Notes under the pieces: generated by a model | What the model was told of the DNA's origin: nothing | Database searches by the model: none | The model's input: the letters and a program-made list of their open reading frames with translations, nothing else | Shown: positions 34,630 to 43,763 of the stretch, piece by piece | How the letters are laid out: the number at the start of each line of letters is the position of its first letter | Numbering within the stretch: position 1 is the stretch's first letter | Program-made: the position numbers and the translations under genes | From: Clostridium aminobutyricum | GTDB taxonomy: Bacteria; Bacillota; Clostridia; Peptostreptococcales; Anaerovoracaceae | Reading direction: 5' to 3' | DNA length: 64,000 nucleotides | Assembly: GCF_017255415.1 (NCBI RefSeq) | Contig: NZ_JAFJZZ010000003.1 | Span: forward strand, 214,946 to 278,945

Positions 34630-34722
34630 AATCGTACATGGAATATAGACCCTCTTATTGATAGACTATACTCACTAATAGTACATGTCAGAGTATAGAA
34701 GCTAGAAATAGGGGGCTTTTTC

Positions 34723-35940
34723 ATGCCAATTTGGAAAAGAAATTTATATGTCTGTTGGTTTGGAATGTTTGTAACGGGAATTGGAATGAGCCAAATCGCG
34801 CCCGTCCTGCCGCTCTTCATCAAACAACTTGGCGTTAACAGCGTGGGCTTAATTGCCCAATTATCCGGTCTTACTTTTGGTATTACTTACATCGTTTCTG
34901 CAATCTTCTCGCCCATCTGGGGTCACGCTGCGGATAAAGTAGGGCGTAAGCCTATGTTATTGCGGGCAAGTCTCGGCATGGCGATTATCATCTTCTGTAT
35001 GGGATTTTCCACCAATGTAGTCATGCTGATTGTATTGCGGTTATTGCAGGGTGCCATCACAGGATACAGCACGGCTTGCACGACTTTGATTGCAGTTCAA
35101 ACCGATAAGGAACACGCCGGATATGCCTTGGGGATGCTTTCAACGGCAAATGTCGCTGGATCTTTGATCGGTCCTACGATCGGTGGATTTATTGAGGATA
35201 CGATTGGGTTGCGGCCTGTATTTTTCATCACAGGGCTACTGATGTTCATAGCCTTTTTAGCCACTCTTTTATTCGTCCGGGAAAACTTTATCCGTGAGGA
35301 TCAGAAAGGATTGAGCAGCAGAGAGATATGGAATAGTGTACCGGAAAGAAGATTGACCATTATTTTATCGGTGACCTACTTTATCATCACATTTGGTTTA
35401 TATTCCATCGAGCCTATTGTAACCGTATATGTTGCTCAGTTAAGCAAAGAGACAAGTCACGTTGCGCTGATAGCAGGACTTGTATTTTCGGCTTCTGGTC
35501 TGGCGAATATCATTGCCGCACCACGGCTTGGCAAACTCTCAGATAGAATCGGGGCACATAAAATCATCCTGTTCTCTCTCATTGCCGCAGGATTGATCTA
35601 TATTCCGCAGGCTTTTGTAACAAATCCATGGCAGTTGATGGGGCTTCGCTTTTTGCTGGGGCTAACAATGGGAGGACTTAATCCTTCTGTAAATACCTTG
35701 ATTAAAAAAATAACGCCCGGTTCAATCACCGGCAGAATTTTCGGCTTTACGATATCAGCCGGATATTTAGGGGTGTTCGGCGGTTCCGTTTTGGGCGGTC
35801 AGGCCGCTGCCGCTTTTGGAATACGATCTGTATTTTATATAACAAGCGCTTTATTACTATTCAATGCGGTGTGGGTATATTTTAACGTATATAAAAGACT
35901 GGAAAACAGGGATGTTGTATCAGTCAATCATAAAGAATAA
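34723..35940 (+). CDS. MFS multidrug efflux transporter (MdtG/DHA1-like)
   Basis: A 405-residue, 12-segment major facilitator. The loop 2-3 signature GHAADKVGRKPMLL, the loop 4-5 region LRLLQGAITGYSTA with the motif-C-like GxxxGPxxGG (AGSLIGPTIGG) and a second half with GKLSDRIGAHK mark a proton-coupled drug exporter of the DHA1 branch. AGGGGG precedes the ATG. It lies 93 bases after an AraC regulator, and the spacer has inverted segments but no clear T-run. Confidence 0.82.
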   Translation: MPIWKRNLYVCWFGMFVTGIGMSQIAPVLPLFIKQLGVNSVGLIAQLSGLTFGITYIVSAIFSPIWGHAADKVGRKPMLLRASLGMAIIIFCMGFSTNVVMLIVLRLLQGAITGYSTACTTLIAVQTDKEHAGYALGMLSTANVAGSLIGPTIGGFIEDTIGLRPVFFITGLLMFIAFLATLLFVRENFIREDQKGLSSREIWNSVPERRLTIILSVTYFIITFGLYSIEPIVTVYVAQLSKETSHVALIAGLVFSASGLANIIAAPRLGKLSDRIGAHKIILFSLIAAGLIYIPQAFVTNPWQLMGLRFLLGLTMGGLNPSVNTLIKKITPGSITGRIFGFTISAGYLGVFGGSVLGGQAAAAFGIRSVFYITSALLLFNAVWVYFNVYKRLENRDVVSVNHKE

Positions 35941-36043
35941 AAGGCCACGCATAAGATTCTTCGCAGATCAAATAATAAAAATGGAACAAAAGGCATTTTT
36001 TTTCGTCATATAAGCAGCAGGTAATTGATTAGGAGGTTACGAC

Positions 36044-36586
36044 ATGAAAAAAATAGTTTTAATATTTCTGATGAGCGTTTTACTGTTTGGCTGCAGCAAT
36101 GGAAATAATGTACAGACGGATCCGCAGCAGACAGATCAAACCAATGAAGACCCCACAAAGAGTGAGGAACTCATTTATAAAAATACGGAGTACGGTTTTG
36201 ATTTTACGCTGCCGGATAGTTGGAAAGGCTATACGATTATAACCGATGAATGGGAAGGCTTTTCTCTGCAGGAATCCGAGGAGCAAAAGGTAACTGAAAC
36301 CGGTCCATTGATCTCCATACGCCACCCTGAATGGAGTTCAGAAAACCCACGTCAGGATATTCCGATTATGGTCTTTACACTTTCTCAATGGGATAATCTT
36401 CAAAAGGATGAATTTCACATCGGGGCAGCACCGATCAATCCTAGTGAAATTGCACGAAACACGAAATATGTCTTTGCCCTTCCAGCTAGGTATAATTTTG
36501 CTTTCCCTGCCGGATATGAGGAGGTTGAAGATATTATGAACAGTAAACCACTCAATCCAATCGAAGATTTCAGCAGCGCTCAATAG
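36044..36586 (+). CDS. Small secreted lipoprotein
   Basis: A 180-residue lipoprotein. Residues 1-16 form a signal peptide with the lipobox LFGC, giving an acylated Cys17. A Gln/Thr/Asp-rich linker (about 18-42) follows, then a PsbP/MOG1-like globular part with EYGFDFTLPDSWKGYTI. The fold suggestion rests on the pattern GFDFTLPDSW only. It should be anchored outside the membrane. Function unknown. AGGAGG ribosome binding site. A terminator follows. Confidence 0.75.
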   Translation: MKKIVLIFLMSVLLFGCSNGNNVQTDPQQTDQTNEDPTKSEELIYKNTEYGFDFTLPDSWKGYTIITDEWEGFSLQESEEQKVTETGPLISIRHPEWSSENPRQDIPIMVFTLSQWDNLQKDEFHIGAAPINPSEIARNTKYVFALPARYNFAFPAGYEEVEDIMNSKPLNPIEDFSSAQ

Positions 36587-36635
36587 TTTGCATGAAACGG
36601 AGAACCATATAGGGGAAATCTCAATATCGAATTAG

Positions 36636-36675
36636 AACCGGGCCTGTTCAATCGGACAAAGCCCGGTTTTATTTT
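36636..36675 (+). terminator. Terminator after the lipoprotein gene
   Basis: AACCGGGC (36636-36643) pairs with GCCCGGTT (36661-36668), followed by TTATTTT. Confidence 0.8.
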
Positions 36676-36760
36676 AAATCTTCTTAGCTTCAGGATGCGT
36701 ATTTAGCAGGACGTCAATTGTCAAAATAAAAATCATTCGCAAGTTATATCAAATATTTGA

Positions 36761-36841
36761 TATCATAACATGATATAATAAACTTGATTGACTGAATTCA
36801 GCGTTGAAGTTTTGCCCCAAGCTTGCTTGGCAAGGCAAAAC
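36761..36841 (+). promoter_or_regulatory. Extended -10 promoter and leader hairpin before the short AraC gene
   Basis: TATCAT-AAC-ATGATA (36761-36775) overlaps an extended -10, TGATATAAT (TATAAT 36774-36779). Downstream, GTTTTGCC (36809-36816) pairs with GGCAAAAC (36834-36841), and CCAAG/CTTGG forms an inner stem. No T-run follows, so this is a structured leader rather than a terminator. Confidence 0.55.
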
Positions 36842-36879
36842 GGACAGCAGGGAGCATATCCTAGAAGGAGGGGTAACCA

Positions 36880-37257
36880 TTGTCAATAAGTACGATCGAA
36901 AATATGGTTAATTGGATTGAAGATAATATAACGGATAATCCGACCCTTGCGGGAATGTCTGATTATGTCGGATATTCTCCATTCTATTGTTCGGCTAAAT
37001 TTCGTGAAAACATTGGAATTACATTTAAAAAGTACCTATCAAAGCGCAGATTGACTCTTGCAGCAGCAGAAGTTAAAAATACGCATAGTAGGTTTTTAGA
37101 TATAGCAGTAAAGTATGGTTTCTCATCTCAAGAAGCCTTTACAAGAGCTTTTACGGATGCTTATGGGTGTACCCCTTATCAATTTCGAAAGCAATTAATT
37201 ATAGTTCAATTGTACATGAAACCTGATGTAATCCCAGTACCGAGAGCCCAAGTGTAA
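36880..37257 (+). CDS. AraC-type DNA-binding protein, HTH domain only
   Basis: A 125-residue protein made almost wholly of an AraC double helix-turn-helix (about 5-108), with MSDYVGYSPFYCSAKFRENIG and IAVKYGFSSQEAFTRAFTDAYGCTPYQFR. It resembles MarA/SoxS/Rob N-termini. The short tail QLIIVQLYMKPDVIPVPRAQV looks like the beginning of an effector domain that has been lost. The start is TTG seven bases after AAGGAGGGG. Regulatory target unknown. It could be a truncated but functional regulator. Confidence 0.7.
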   Translation: MSISTIENMVNWIEDNITDNPTLAGMSDYVGYSPFYCSAKFRENIGITFKKYLSKRRLTLAAAEVKNTHSRFLDIAVKYGFSSQEAFTRAFTDAYGCTPYQFRKQLIIVQLYMKPDVIPVPRAQV

Positions 37258-37299
37258 CGCTCTATAAAGAATAATCTTTGACAACGGAAGGATGGTAAA

Positions 37300-38175
37300 G
37301 TGCTTAATAGGATAGGAAGAAATGATTTATGCTGGTGCGGCAGCCAAATAAAATATAAAAAGTGTCATGCATCATTTGATGACAAAATCGAGTTTTACGG
37401 AGAGCAAGGTCATATAGTACCGTCTAGAAATATTATTAAGACGCCGGATCAGATCGCAGGAATTCGGGAAAGCGCAAAAATAAATATTGCCGTTTTAGAT
37501 CATATTGCGGATCATATATGTGCAGGATTAACGACAGAAGAGATAGACCAGCTTGTTTATCAAAAGACGACAGAATTAGGCGGTATTCCCGCTCAACTTG
37601 GATATCATGGATTCCCTAAAAGTGTATGCACTTCTGTTAATGAACAGGTGTGCCATGGAATCCCATCGGAAACGGTGGTTTTACGCGACGGGGATATTAT
37701 CAATGTGGATGCATCAACGATTTATAAGGGATATTTCTCGGATTCTTCCAGAATGTTCTGCATAGGGGACGTGGGCAAAGAGAAGGAAAAATTGGTTCGT
37801 GTTACTCGTGAGTGCATCGAATACGGATTACAGCAGGTTCAACCTTGGGGCTTTCTTGGGGATATGGGGCAGGCCGTTCATGAACATGCATTAAAAAACG
37901 GCTATTCCGTTGTACAAGAAATTGGCGGGCATGGAATTGGTCTGGATTTTCATGAAGACCCGTGGGTGAGCTTTGTTTCAAAGGCCAAAACGGAGATGCT
38001 GATGGTACCGGGGATGATATTTACGATAGAACCGATGGTGAATATGGGTACCGATGAGATCATACCGGATAAGAAAAACGGATGGACTATTTATACGTCA
38101 GACGGTAAGCCGTCTGCACAATGGGAGATTATGGTACTTGTAACGGGTGACGGACATGAGATATTAGCCTATTGA
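37300..38175 (+). CDS. map: Methionine aminopeptidase with N-terminal SEC-C zinc motif
   Basis: A 291-residue type I methionine aminopeptidase. It begins with a SEC-C motif (GRNDLCWCGSQIKYKKCH, residues 5-22) that binds zinc and may contact the ribosome. The pita-bread catalytic domain has metal ligands in NVDASTIYKGYFSDSSR (two Asp), GGHGIGLDFHE (His), FTIEPMV (Glu) and QWEIMV (Glu). It removes initiator methionine. It starts at GTG after GGAAGGA. The main map gene is usually in the ribosomal protein cluster, so this is probably a second copy. Confidence 0.9.
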   Translation: MLNRIGRNDLCWCGSQIKYKKCHASFDDKIEFYGEQGHIVPSRNIIKTPDQIAGIRESAKINIAVLDHIADHICAGLTTEEIDQLVYQKTTELGGIPAQLGYHGFPKSVCTSVNEQVCHGIPSETVVLRDGDIINVDASTIYKGYFSDSSRMFCIGDVGKEKEKLVRVTRECIEYGLQQVQPWGFLGDMGQAVHEHALKNGYSVVQEIGGHGIGLDFHEDPWVSFVSKAKTEMLMVPGMIFTIEPMVNMGTDEIIPDKKNGWTIYTSDGKPSAQWEIMVLVTGDGHEILAY

Positions 38176-38393
38176 CAAGTGGAGAGATTAGGATGAGGAT
38201 ATCGGTTATTATAAAAAGAATGAGAAGCAGCTCGGATCAGAAAAATAATGTGAAAACAAAATACTGGTATTGAAACCACTTTAAGAACATATGCATTACT
38301 ACTAGGACATATTTTTGTTGGCACAGTTTGTTTAAGAAATTAAAAAAATAAATCATTAGATTTTACAAAATTTCAATAAATTAAATGGATTTG

Positions 38394-38422
38394 TTGAAAT
38401 TGCTGAATATATAGATTAAAAT
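38394..38422 (+). promoter_or_regulatory. Promoter of the ABC importer operon
   Basis: TTGAAA (38394-38399), a 17-base spacer, TAAAAT (38417-38422). The region 38176-38393 holds nothing else I recognise. Confidence 0.7.
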
Positions 38423-38425
38423 ATA

Positions 38426-38577
38426 GTTGTTAGGTATGCCATGAAGGCAATCGGAAGACAGAAGTCTTGCATCGTTTAAAATTTTAATCTTATAAATAAT
38501 GGTTGTGATGAAATATTACCAGGAAGGTATGAAAAGTGTCAGAAAAGCATTTTTTTCATATAAGCCTGGTTTTTTTG
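38426..38577 (+). promoter_or_regulatory. Structured leader with candidate attenuator
   Basis: Between the promoter and the first importer gene lie small hairpins TGCC-ATGAA-GGCA (about 38436-38448) and AAGAC-AGAA-GTCTT (about 38455-38468). A two-part terminator follows: ACCAGG 38518-38523 with CCTGGT 38565-38570, inner TATGAAAA 38528-38535 with TTTTCATA 38553-38560, then a T-run. TACC-AGGAA-GGTA (38517-38529) would compete with the terminator stem. It matches no riboswitch I know, and no T-box sequence is present. Confidence 0.5.
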
Positions 38578-38625
38578 CGTACATTTACGTAAATATAAAA
38601 ACTTAATAAACAGAAGGAGAGAAAC

Positions 38626-40239
38626 ATGAAAAGTAGAAAGAGTATGGCATGGGTGCTGATCCTTGCGCTGACAGTTACTTGCTTTGCAGGATGCGGCAAA
38701 CAAGGGGGCTCAAAAGAATTAACCAATAGGGGGGAACGAGCTTCGAATAACGAACTGGTTGTTGCCATCGGCGAGGAACCTGAAACGGGTTTTGATTCTA
38801 CGACAGGAAGTCACGGTTCCATAACGAAGATATTTTTCTCCACGCTATTTAAAAGAGATAAACAACTTGGATGGACAAATGATTTGGCGACAGGGTATCA
38901 AGTATCGCCAGACAAATTAACTTGGACGATAACCTTGAGAGAGGATGCCTTCTTTACAGATGATACGCAGGTAAAAGCGGAGGATGTCGTATATACGTAT
39001 CAAACAGCAAAGGATTCAGGTTCAGATATTGATTTAACCATGATAGACCACATCAAGGCAATCAACGATACAACTGTAGAGTTCACGCTGACAAGGCCCT
39101 ATTCAACCTTTATTGAGCGATTGGCTTATTTAGGGATTGTTCCGAAACACGCCTATGATGAAAACTTTAAGGATAACCCGATCGGATCAGGACCATATGC
39201 GTTTGTCGAATGGAGTAAGGGACAGCAGGTCATTGCTGCGGCAAACGAAAATTATTATGGTGAAGTACCAAACATCAAAAAATTGACGCTGGTATTTTTA
39301 AATAGTGACACTGCTTTTGAAGCCGTAAAGAATGGTACCGTCGATGTCGCCGCAATTAATGGAACATTAGCAGGTCAGCAGGTGGAAGGTGCAAAGGTAG
39401 TTGATATCGCAAGTATTGAATGCTATGGTGTTTGCTTCCCGGTGATTCCAAATGAGGGGAAAATAGCAGAAGACGGAACTGAAATGGGAAACAATGTGAC
39501 GAGTGATATTTCAATCAGAAGAGCCTTAAATGCAGCAGTAGACAGGGAAAAAATTGTTTCTGGCGTATTGAATGGTTATGGAAGTGTGTCCACCACCGGC
39601 CTTGAAAAAATGCCGTGGCTCAACACCGATGCCGTTCTTGATCCGTCTGAATATGGAGATATTGGAGCCGCTAAAAAAATATTGACTGACGGAGGCTGGG
39701 CAGATTCGGATAACGACGGAATCGTTGAAAAAAACGGACAAAAAGCGAAATTTAAATTACTGTATACGGATGGCATATACCGACAGGAGATGGCATTGGA
39801 ATTTGTAAATGTAGCCAATCAAATAGGCATTCAAGTAGATTTGGAAAAGACAACGTGGGATACCATCTTACCGGATATACATAAAGAAGCGGTGCTGTAC
39901 GGTTTTGGCTCCGGTGATCCATCCGAATTATTTAATCTGTACTATGGAGGTTGCGCAGGAGGACCTGTCGCATGGGACAATTCGGGATGTTATGATAATC
40001 CAAAAGTAAACGAGTGCATCGATAAAGCGCTCAGTGCGACAGACGAGGCGGAAGCCATTCCGTATTGGAAGGAACTGCAACAATATACTTCGGCAAAGGC
40101 AGATGCGCCGTATTGCTGGCTTGCAAATGCAAATCACGTATACTTGGCTGCCGATGGATTTAGTTTCGGCGAACCGGTCGTTCAGCCGCACGGCGGGAGA
40201 ATCTTTGACAATGTTTCAGAATGGTCCTGGGAAAAGTAA
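38626..40239 (+). CDS. ABC importer substrate-binding lipoprotein (peptide/nickel type, SBP_bac_5)
   Basis: A 537-residue extracytoplasmic binding protein. The signal peptide ends at the lipobox FAGC with acylated Cys23. Typical family segments are NELVVAIGEEPETGFDSTTG, LATGYQVSPDKLTWTITLREDAFFTDDTQVKAEDVVYTY and GSGPYAFVEWSKGQ. The two-lobed fold captures peptides, nickel chelates or related ligands, and which one is not readable. It is first in a five-gene importer operon. AAGGAGAG ribosome binding site. Confidence 0.88.
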   Translation: MKSRKSMAWVLILALTVTCFAGCGKQGGSKELTNRGERASNNELVVAIGEEPETGFDSTTGSHGSITKIFFSTLFKRDKQLGWTNDLATGYQVSPDKLTWTITLREDAFFTDDTQVKAEDVVYTYQTAKDSGSDIDLTMIDHIKAINDTTVEFTLTRPYSTFIERLAYLGIVPKHAYDENFKDNPIGSGPYAFVEWSKGQQVIAAANENYYGEVPNIKKLTLVFLNSDTAFEAVKNGTVDVAAINGTLAGQQVEGAKVVDIASIECYGVCFPVIPNEGKIAEDGTEMGNNVTSDISIRRALNAAVDREKIVSGVLNGYGSVSTTGLEKMPWLNTDAVLDPSEYGDIGAAKKILTDGGWADSDNDGIVEKNGQKAKFKLLYTDGIYRQEMALEFVNVANQIGIQVDLEKTTWDTILPDIHKEAVLYGFGSGDPSELFNLYYGGCAGGPVAWDNSGCYDNPKVNECIDKALSATDEAEAIPYWKELQQYTSAKADAPYCWLANANHVYLAADGFSFGEPVVQPHGGRIFDNVSEWSWEK

Positions 40240-40250
40240 TGGAGTAGAAA

Positions 40251-41267
40251 ATGAAAAAAAGCAGCATCGTAAAATTTCTTTTTCAACGGCTTGTAAAGTT
40301 AATGTCCCTATTAATGGCAGTATGTCTGATCACCTTTGTTCTCATGGAATGTTCTCCTATTGACCCGGTTACGGCGTACGTTGGCGCAGATACAAAGGTA
40401 GGAGCAGAACAACGGGCCCTGATCGGCGAACATTGGGGACTAAATAAACCTCCGGTCGAACGGTTTACGTTATGGTTCACCTCTATCCTTCAAGGCGATT
40501 GGGGGACCTCCATGATTTATAGACGGCCGGTTTTGGAAGTGATAGGGCAAAAATTTTCGGCTTCGTTAGCCCTTATGGGATTAGCATGGGCCTTATCAGG
40601 AATCATCGGATTTATTTTGGGGATTATTGCAGGGATAAGGGAAGGAAAAGTTGCCGATAAACTTATTTGTGCCTATTGCCATCTGTTAATTTCAACGCCA
40701 TCTTTTTGGTTAGGAATGGTTTTTATTATGGTCTTTGCGGTGCACTTGGGGTGGTTCCCGGTAGCCATGAGTGCCCCTGCTGGTGTATTAGCTGAGCATG
40801 TAAGCCTTTTGGATAGAATATCACACATCGTTTTACCTGCATGGACTCTCAGTTTGCTTGGAATCGCCGGTATATGCTTGCATACAAGAGGAAAAGTAAC
40901 CGATGTCATGAGGTCTGACTTTATTGTTTTTGCTAAAGCCCGTGGTGAAAACACAAAAAGCATCGTCCTGAATCATGTGGTTAAAAATGTATCGCTGCCG
41001 GCAATCACGCTTCAGTTCCTTTCCTTTAGTGAATTGTTTGGGGGAGCGATCTTTGTGGAGCAGGTGTTTTCCTACCCGGGGTTAGGTCAAGCGGTTGTAC
41101 AATCCGGACTAAGAGGAGATGTGCCGTTGCTGATGGGCATTGTAATCATCAGTCTTATTTTTGTATATATAGGAAATATGACGGCAGATCTGCTGTACAG
41201 AGTAATTGATCCAAGAGTTAGGGAGGCGCATAAAGGACAATGGAAAACGACGATACAATCCGAATGA
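40251..41267 (+). CDS. ABC importer permease (OppB/NikB type)
   Basis: A 338-residue inner membrane permease with about six segments. The N-terminal FLFQRLVKLMSLLMAVCLITFVLMECSPIDPV matches the OppB/NikB start. The EAA loop that contacts the ATPase is near residues 220-250 (VTDVMRSDFIVFAKARGENTKSIVLNHVVKN). It pairs with the next permease. The gene ends 28 bases inside the following start, so translation is probably coupled. Confidence 0.87.
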   Translation: MKKSSIVKFLFQRLVKLMSLLMAVCLITFVLMECSPIDPVTAYVGADTKVGAEQRALIGEHWGLNKPPVERFTLWFTSILQGDWGTSMIYRRPVLEVIGQKFSASLALMGLAWALSGIIGFILGIIAGIREGKVADKLICAYCHLLISTPSFWLGMVFIMVFAVHLGWFPVAMSAPAGVLAEHVSLLDRISHIVLPAWTLSLLGIAGICLHTRGKVTDVMRSDFIVFAKARGENTKSIVLNHVVKNVSLPAITLQFLSFSELFGGAIFVEQVFSYPGLGQAVVQSGLRGDVPLLMGIVIISLIFVYIGNMTADLLYRVIDPRVREAHKGQWKTTIQSE

Positions 41268-42127
41268 AGGGTGGAGGAATAAGGCTGGGAGCGGGAACCA
41301 TAGGCATTAGAGAAAAAAGTATTTTATCCATTATTGTTTTTATAGTATTTTTTACTTTTTTATTGATTGCAGGAAGCTTGATAAAAGAAAATGAATTGTT
41401 CGTAGACCTTACCAATATATTTGCGCCTCCAAGCAGTGAACATCTTTTAGGAACTGATTGGGTAGGGCGTGATATGCTGCTCCGTACGATCAAGGGACTT
41501 AGTCTCAGCATAAAAATAGGATTACTCTGTTCTGCTACAAGCAGCCTCATCGCAATGATTTTGGGGATAGCAGCACCTCTTTTGGGCGGGAAAGCAGATC
41601 TCTTCGTTTCATGGCTGATTGATTTGGTTTTATCCGTGCCGCATACCCTTATCATTATATTGATTTCAATCGCATGCGGCGGAGGCTTGAAAGGCATTGT
41701 AATAGGAGTTACTGCTACCCATTGGACTTCACTGACGAGAGTAATCCGGGCAGAGGTAATGCAGATTAAGGAAATGGATTATATAAAAATATCAAAGAAA
41801 TTTGGTAAAAGCAACTTTTTCATAGCAAAAGAGCATGTGATGCCGCAGATTATTCCCCAGCTTGTTGTAGGGACTATATTAATTTTTCCCCATGCCATTC
41901 TGCATGAAGCTTCCATTACCTTTCTTGGATTCGGACTTCCGGCTCACGAACCGGCTATTGGTATTATTCTCTCGGAATCCATGAAATATCTAACCAGCGG
42001 AAAATGGTGGCTGGCATTTTTCCCCGGAATCAGTCTGGTGGCAGTTTCGATGATGGTTCATTCCATTGGCAGGAATTTGGAAAAATTGGTCGATCCAAAA
42101 ACCGCATATACTAGGAGTAAGATATGA
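41240..42127 (+). CDS. ABC importer permease (OppC/NikC type)
   Basis: A 295-residue permease. The region HLLGTDWVGRDMLLRTIKGLSLSIKIGL is the OppC/NikC signature after the first membrane helix. The EAA loop is VIRAEVMQIKEMDYIKISKKFGKSNFFIAKEHVMPQI. The start at 41240 has AAAGGA close upstream. An alternative ATG at 41264 overlaps the previous stop. Its own stop overlaps the next ATG. Confidence 0.87.
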   Translation: MENDDTIRMKGGGIRLGAGTIGIREKSILSIIVFIVFFTFLLIAGSLIKENELFVDLTNIFAPPSSEHLLGTDWVGRDMLLRTIKGLSLSIKIGLLCSATSSLIAMILGIAAPLLGGKADLFVSWLIDLVLSVPHTLIIILISIACGGGLKGIVIGVTATHWTSLTRVIRAEVMQIKEMDYIKISKKFGKSNFFIAKEHVMPQIIPQLVVGTILIFPHAILHEASITFLGFGLPAHEPAIGIILSESMKYLTSGKWWLAFFPGISLVAVSMMVHSIGRNLEKLVDPKTAYTRSKI

Positions 42128-43059
42128 TAAAGGAACCGATTCTAAAAGTAAGTAATTTAGGCATTTCTTTTTCTCAATATACAAAGGGCTTGAAAAGAAG
42201 AGACTTAACGGTCATCAGCAACATGGATCTGGAATTATATGCAGGTGAAATAGTGGCGATTGTGGGGTCCAGCGGATCGGGAAAGAGTTTATTAGCCAGC
42301 GCCATATTCGGCCTATTGCCGGAAAATGCAAGAGCAGAAGGCGAAATCTATTATCAAGGCATGTGCCTGAAACAAAGGGACAAAGAAAAACTCAGAGGAA
42401 AAGAAATGGTACTGGTTCCTCAATCGGTGAACTATTTAGATCCGCTTCAGAAGGTGGGAAAGCAAATCGCTATTTCTGTTAAGAATAAGGCAAACCGGGC
42501 TAAAGTGATTGAAAATCTATTGAATAAGTATAACCTGGCGAGTGAGGTTGCGGAATATTATCCGTTTCAATTATCCGGTGGGATGGCAAGAAAGGTATTG
42601 CTGGCAACGGCCTTTGCCGCTGATCCGAAAATCATTATTGCAGATGAACCCACCCCCGGATTGGATAAGGATTCGTTAAAAGAAGTGTTAAAAGACTTCA
42701 GAGAGCTTGCAAATAGTGGATGTGCAATTTTAATGATTACACATGATATGGAGGCAGCCCTTACCATTGCGGATAAGATTGCTATTTTTTATGCCGGGAC
42801 AACACTCGAAATTTCCAATGTTCAGGACTTTGATAATCAAGGAGAACTGCTGAGGCATCCTTATACCAAAGCATTAAATAGAGCACGGCCGATGATCGAA
42901 TTTACACCGATAGAGGGCACTCAGCCTTTTGCAGATGAGCTCCCTAAAGGCTGTTTGTTCTCAGACAGATGCAGCCTAAAAACGGAGAAATGTGAAAAAG
43001 AACGGCCCGCATTCAGAGAGATTCGAGAGGGGAAGGTGAGGTGTATTTATGCGACTTAG
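42124..43059 (+). CDS. ABC importer ATP-binding protein (OppD/NikD type)
   Basis: A 311-residue ATPase. Walker A is GSSGSGKSLL (about 48-57), the signature LSGGMARKVLLA, Walker B IIIADEPTPGLD and the H-loop ITHDME. The C-terminus carries the oligopeptide-type cysteine motif (GCLFSDRCSLKTEKCEKERP), which in relatives binds an iron-sulfur cluster or metal. It hydrolyses ATP for uptake. The signature GGM replaces the more usual GGQ, a common variation in this group. Confidence 0.88.
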   Translation: MIKEPILKVSNLGISFSQYTKGLKRRDLTVISNMDLELYAGEIVAIVGSSGSGKSLLASAIFGLLPENARAEGEIYYQGMCLKQRDKEKLRGKEMVLVPQSVNYLDPLQKVGKQIAISVKNKANRAKVIENLLNKYNLASEVAEYYPFQLSGGMARKVLLATAFAADPKIIIADEPTPGLDKDSLKEVLKDFRELANSGCAILMITHDMEAALTIADKIAIFYAGTTLEISNVQDFDNQGELLRHPYTKALNRARPMIEFTPIEGTQPFADELPKGCLFSDRCSLKTEKCEKERPAFREIREGKVRCIYAT

Positions 43060-43663
43060 CGCGAAAGACATTAGCTTCAAATATAGCGATGAAAAGTATA
43101 TTTTAAAAAATATAAATATTCAAGTTGAAAGCGGTGAAGTTGTTGGTATTACAGCACCGAGTGGATTTGGGAAAACCACGCTGGCAAAAATTTTGGCCGG
43201 CTATCAAAAACCGGAGTGTGGACAAATTATATTGGAGGGAATGGATTTTATCCAAAGGGGGTATCATCCCGTACAGTTGATTTTTCAACACCCTGAAAAG
43301 TCGATAAATCCTAAATGGAAGATGAGAAAAGTGTTAAGTGAATCAGAACTTCCATCCGAAAAGTTAATGCTGTCAATGGGCATTCAAATAGCCTGGTTGG
43401 ACAGATGGCCAAGCGAGTTATCCGGAGGTGAGTTGCAGCGGTTTTGCGTGTTACGAGCATTATCAGAAAAAACGAAGTTTATTATTGCGGATGAGATGAC
43501 CACCATGTTAGACACAATTACCCAGACACAGATTTGGAAAATCGTGCTTGACTATGCCAAACTGCATCGTATCGGTGTAGTAGTGATCAGTCACGATCAG
43601 GCCTTGATGGAAAGGATTTGCGATAGGATAGTCGATTTAACGGTTGCAAGTTGTTGCCGCTAA
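43049..43663 (+). CDS. ABC importer ATP-binding protein (OppF/NikE type), short
   Basis: A 204-residue ATPase, shorter than the usual 250-330 because it ends just after the H-loop (VVISHDQALME) and lacks the oligopeptide C-terminal extension. Walker A is APSGFGKTTLAKIL, the signature LSGGELQRFCVLRAL and Walker B FIIADEMTTMLD, where ADEM replaces the usual DEP. The start lies inside the previous gene. It pairs with the preceding ATPase. Confidence 0.85.
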   Translation: MRLSAKDISFKYSDEKYILKNINIQVESGEVVGITAPSGFGKTTLAKILAGYQKPECGQIILEGMDFIQRGYHPVQLIFQHPEKSINPKWKMRKVLSESELPSEKLMLSMGIQIAWLDRWPSELSGGELQRFCVLRALSEKTKFIIADEMTTMLDTITQTQIWKIVLDYAKLHRIGVVVISHDQALMERICDRIVDLTVASCCR

Positions 43664-43693
43664 ATGGAAATCAATAAAAATCATAAAATATTC

Positions 43694-43736
43694 TTGACAT
43701 TAATAATTAATACTATTATAATACTAACACAGTTAG
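43694..43736 (+). promoter_or_regulatory. Perfect consensus promoter with operator ahead of marR
   Basis: TTGACA (43694-43699), 17 bases, TATAAT (43717-43722). CTAAC-ACA-GTTAG (43724-43736) directly follows the -10. A related sequence occurs at 44247-44260 before the ABC exporter, so both transcripts may be repressed by the MarR protein. Confidence 0.85.
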
Positions 43737-43763
43737 GTTATTTTGTTTCAAGGAGGGATCAAG

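Noticed and set aside
38426..38577. T-box leader
   Set aside because: No T-box consensus or specifier-loop layout could be found, and the downstream genes are not aminoacylation or amino-acid biosynthesis genes.
41218..41697. 159-codon minus-strand open frame
   Set aside because: It is antisense to the OppC-type permease. Hydrophobic codons read in reverse often stay open.
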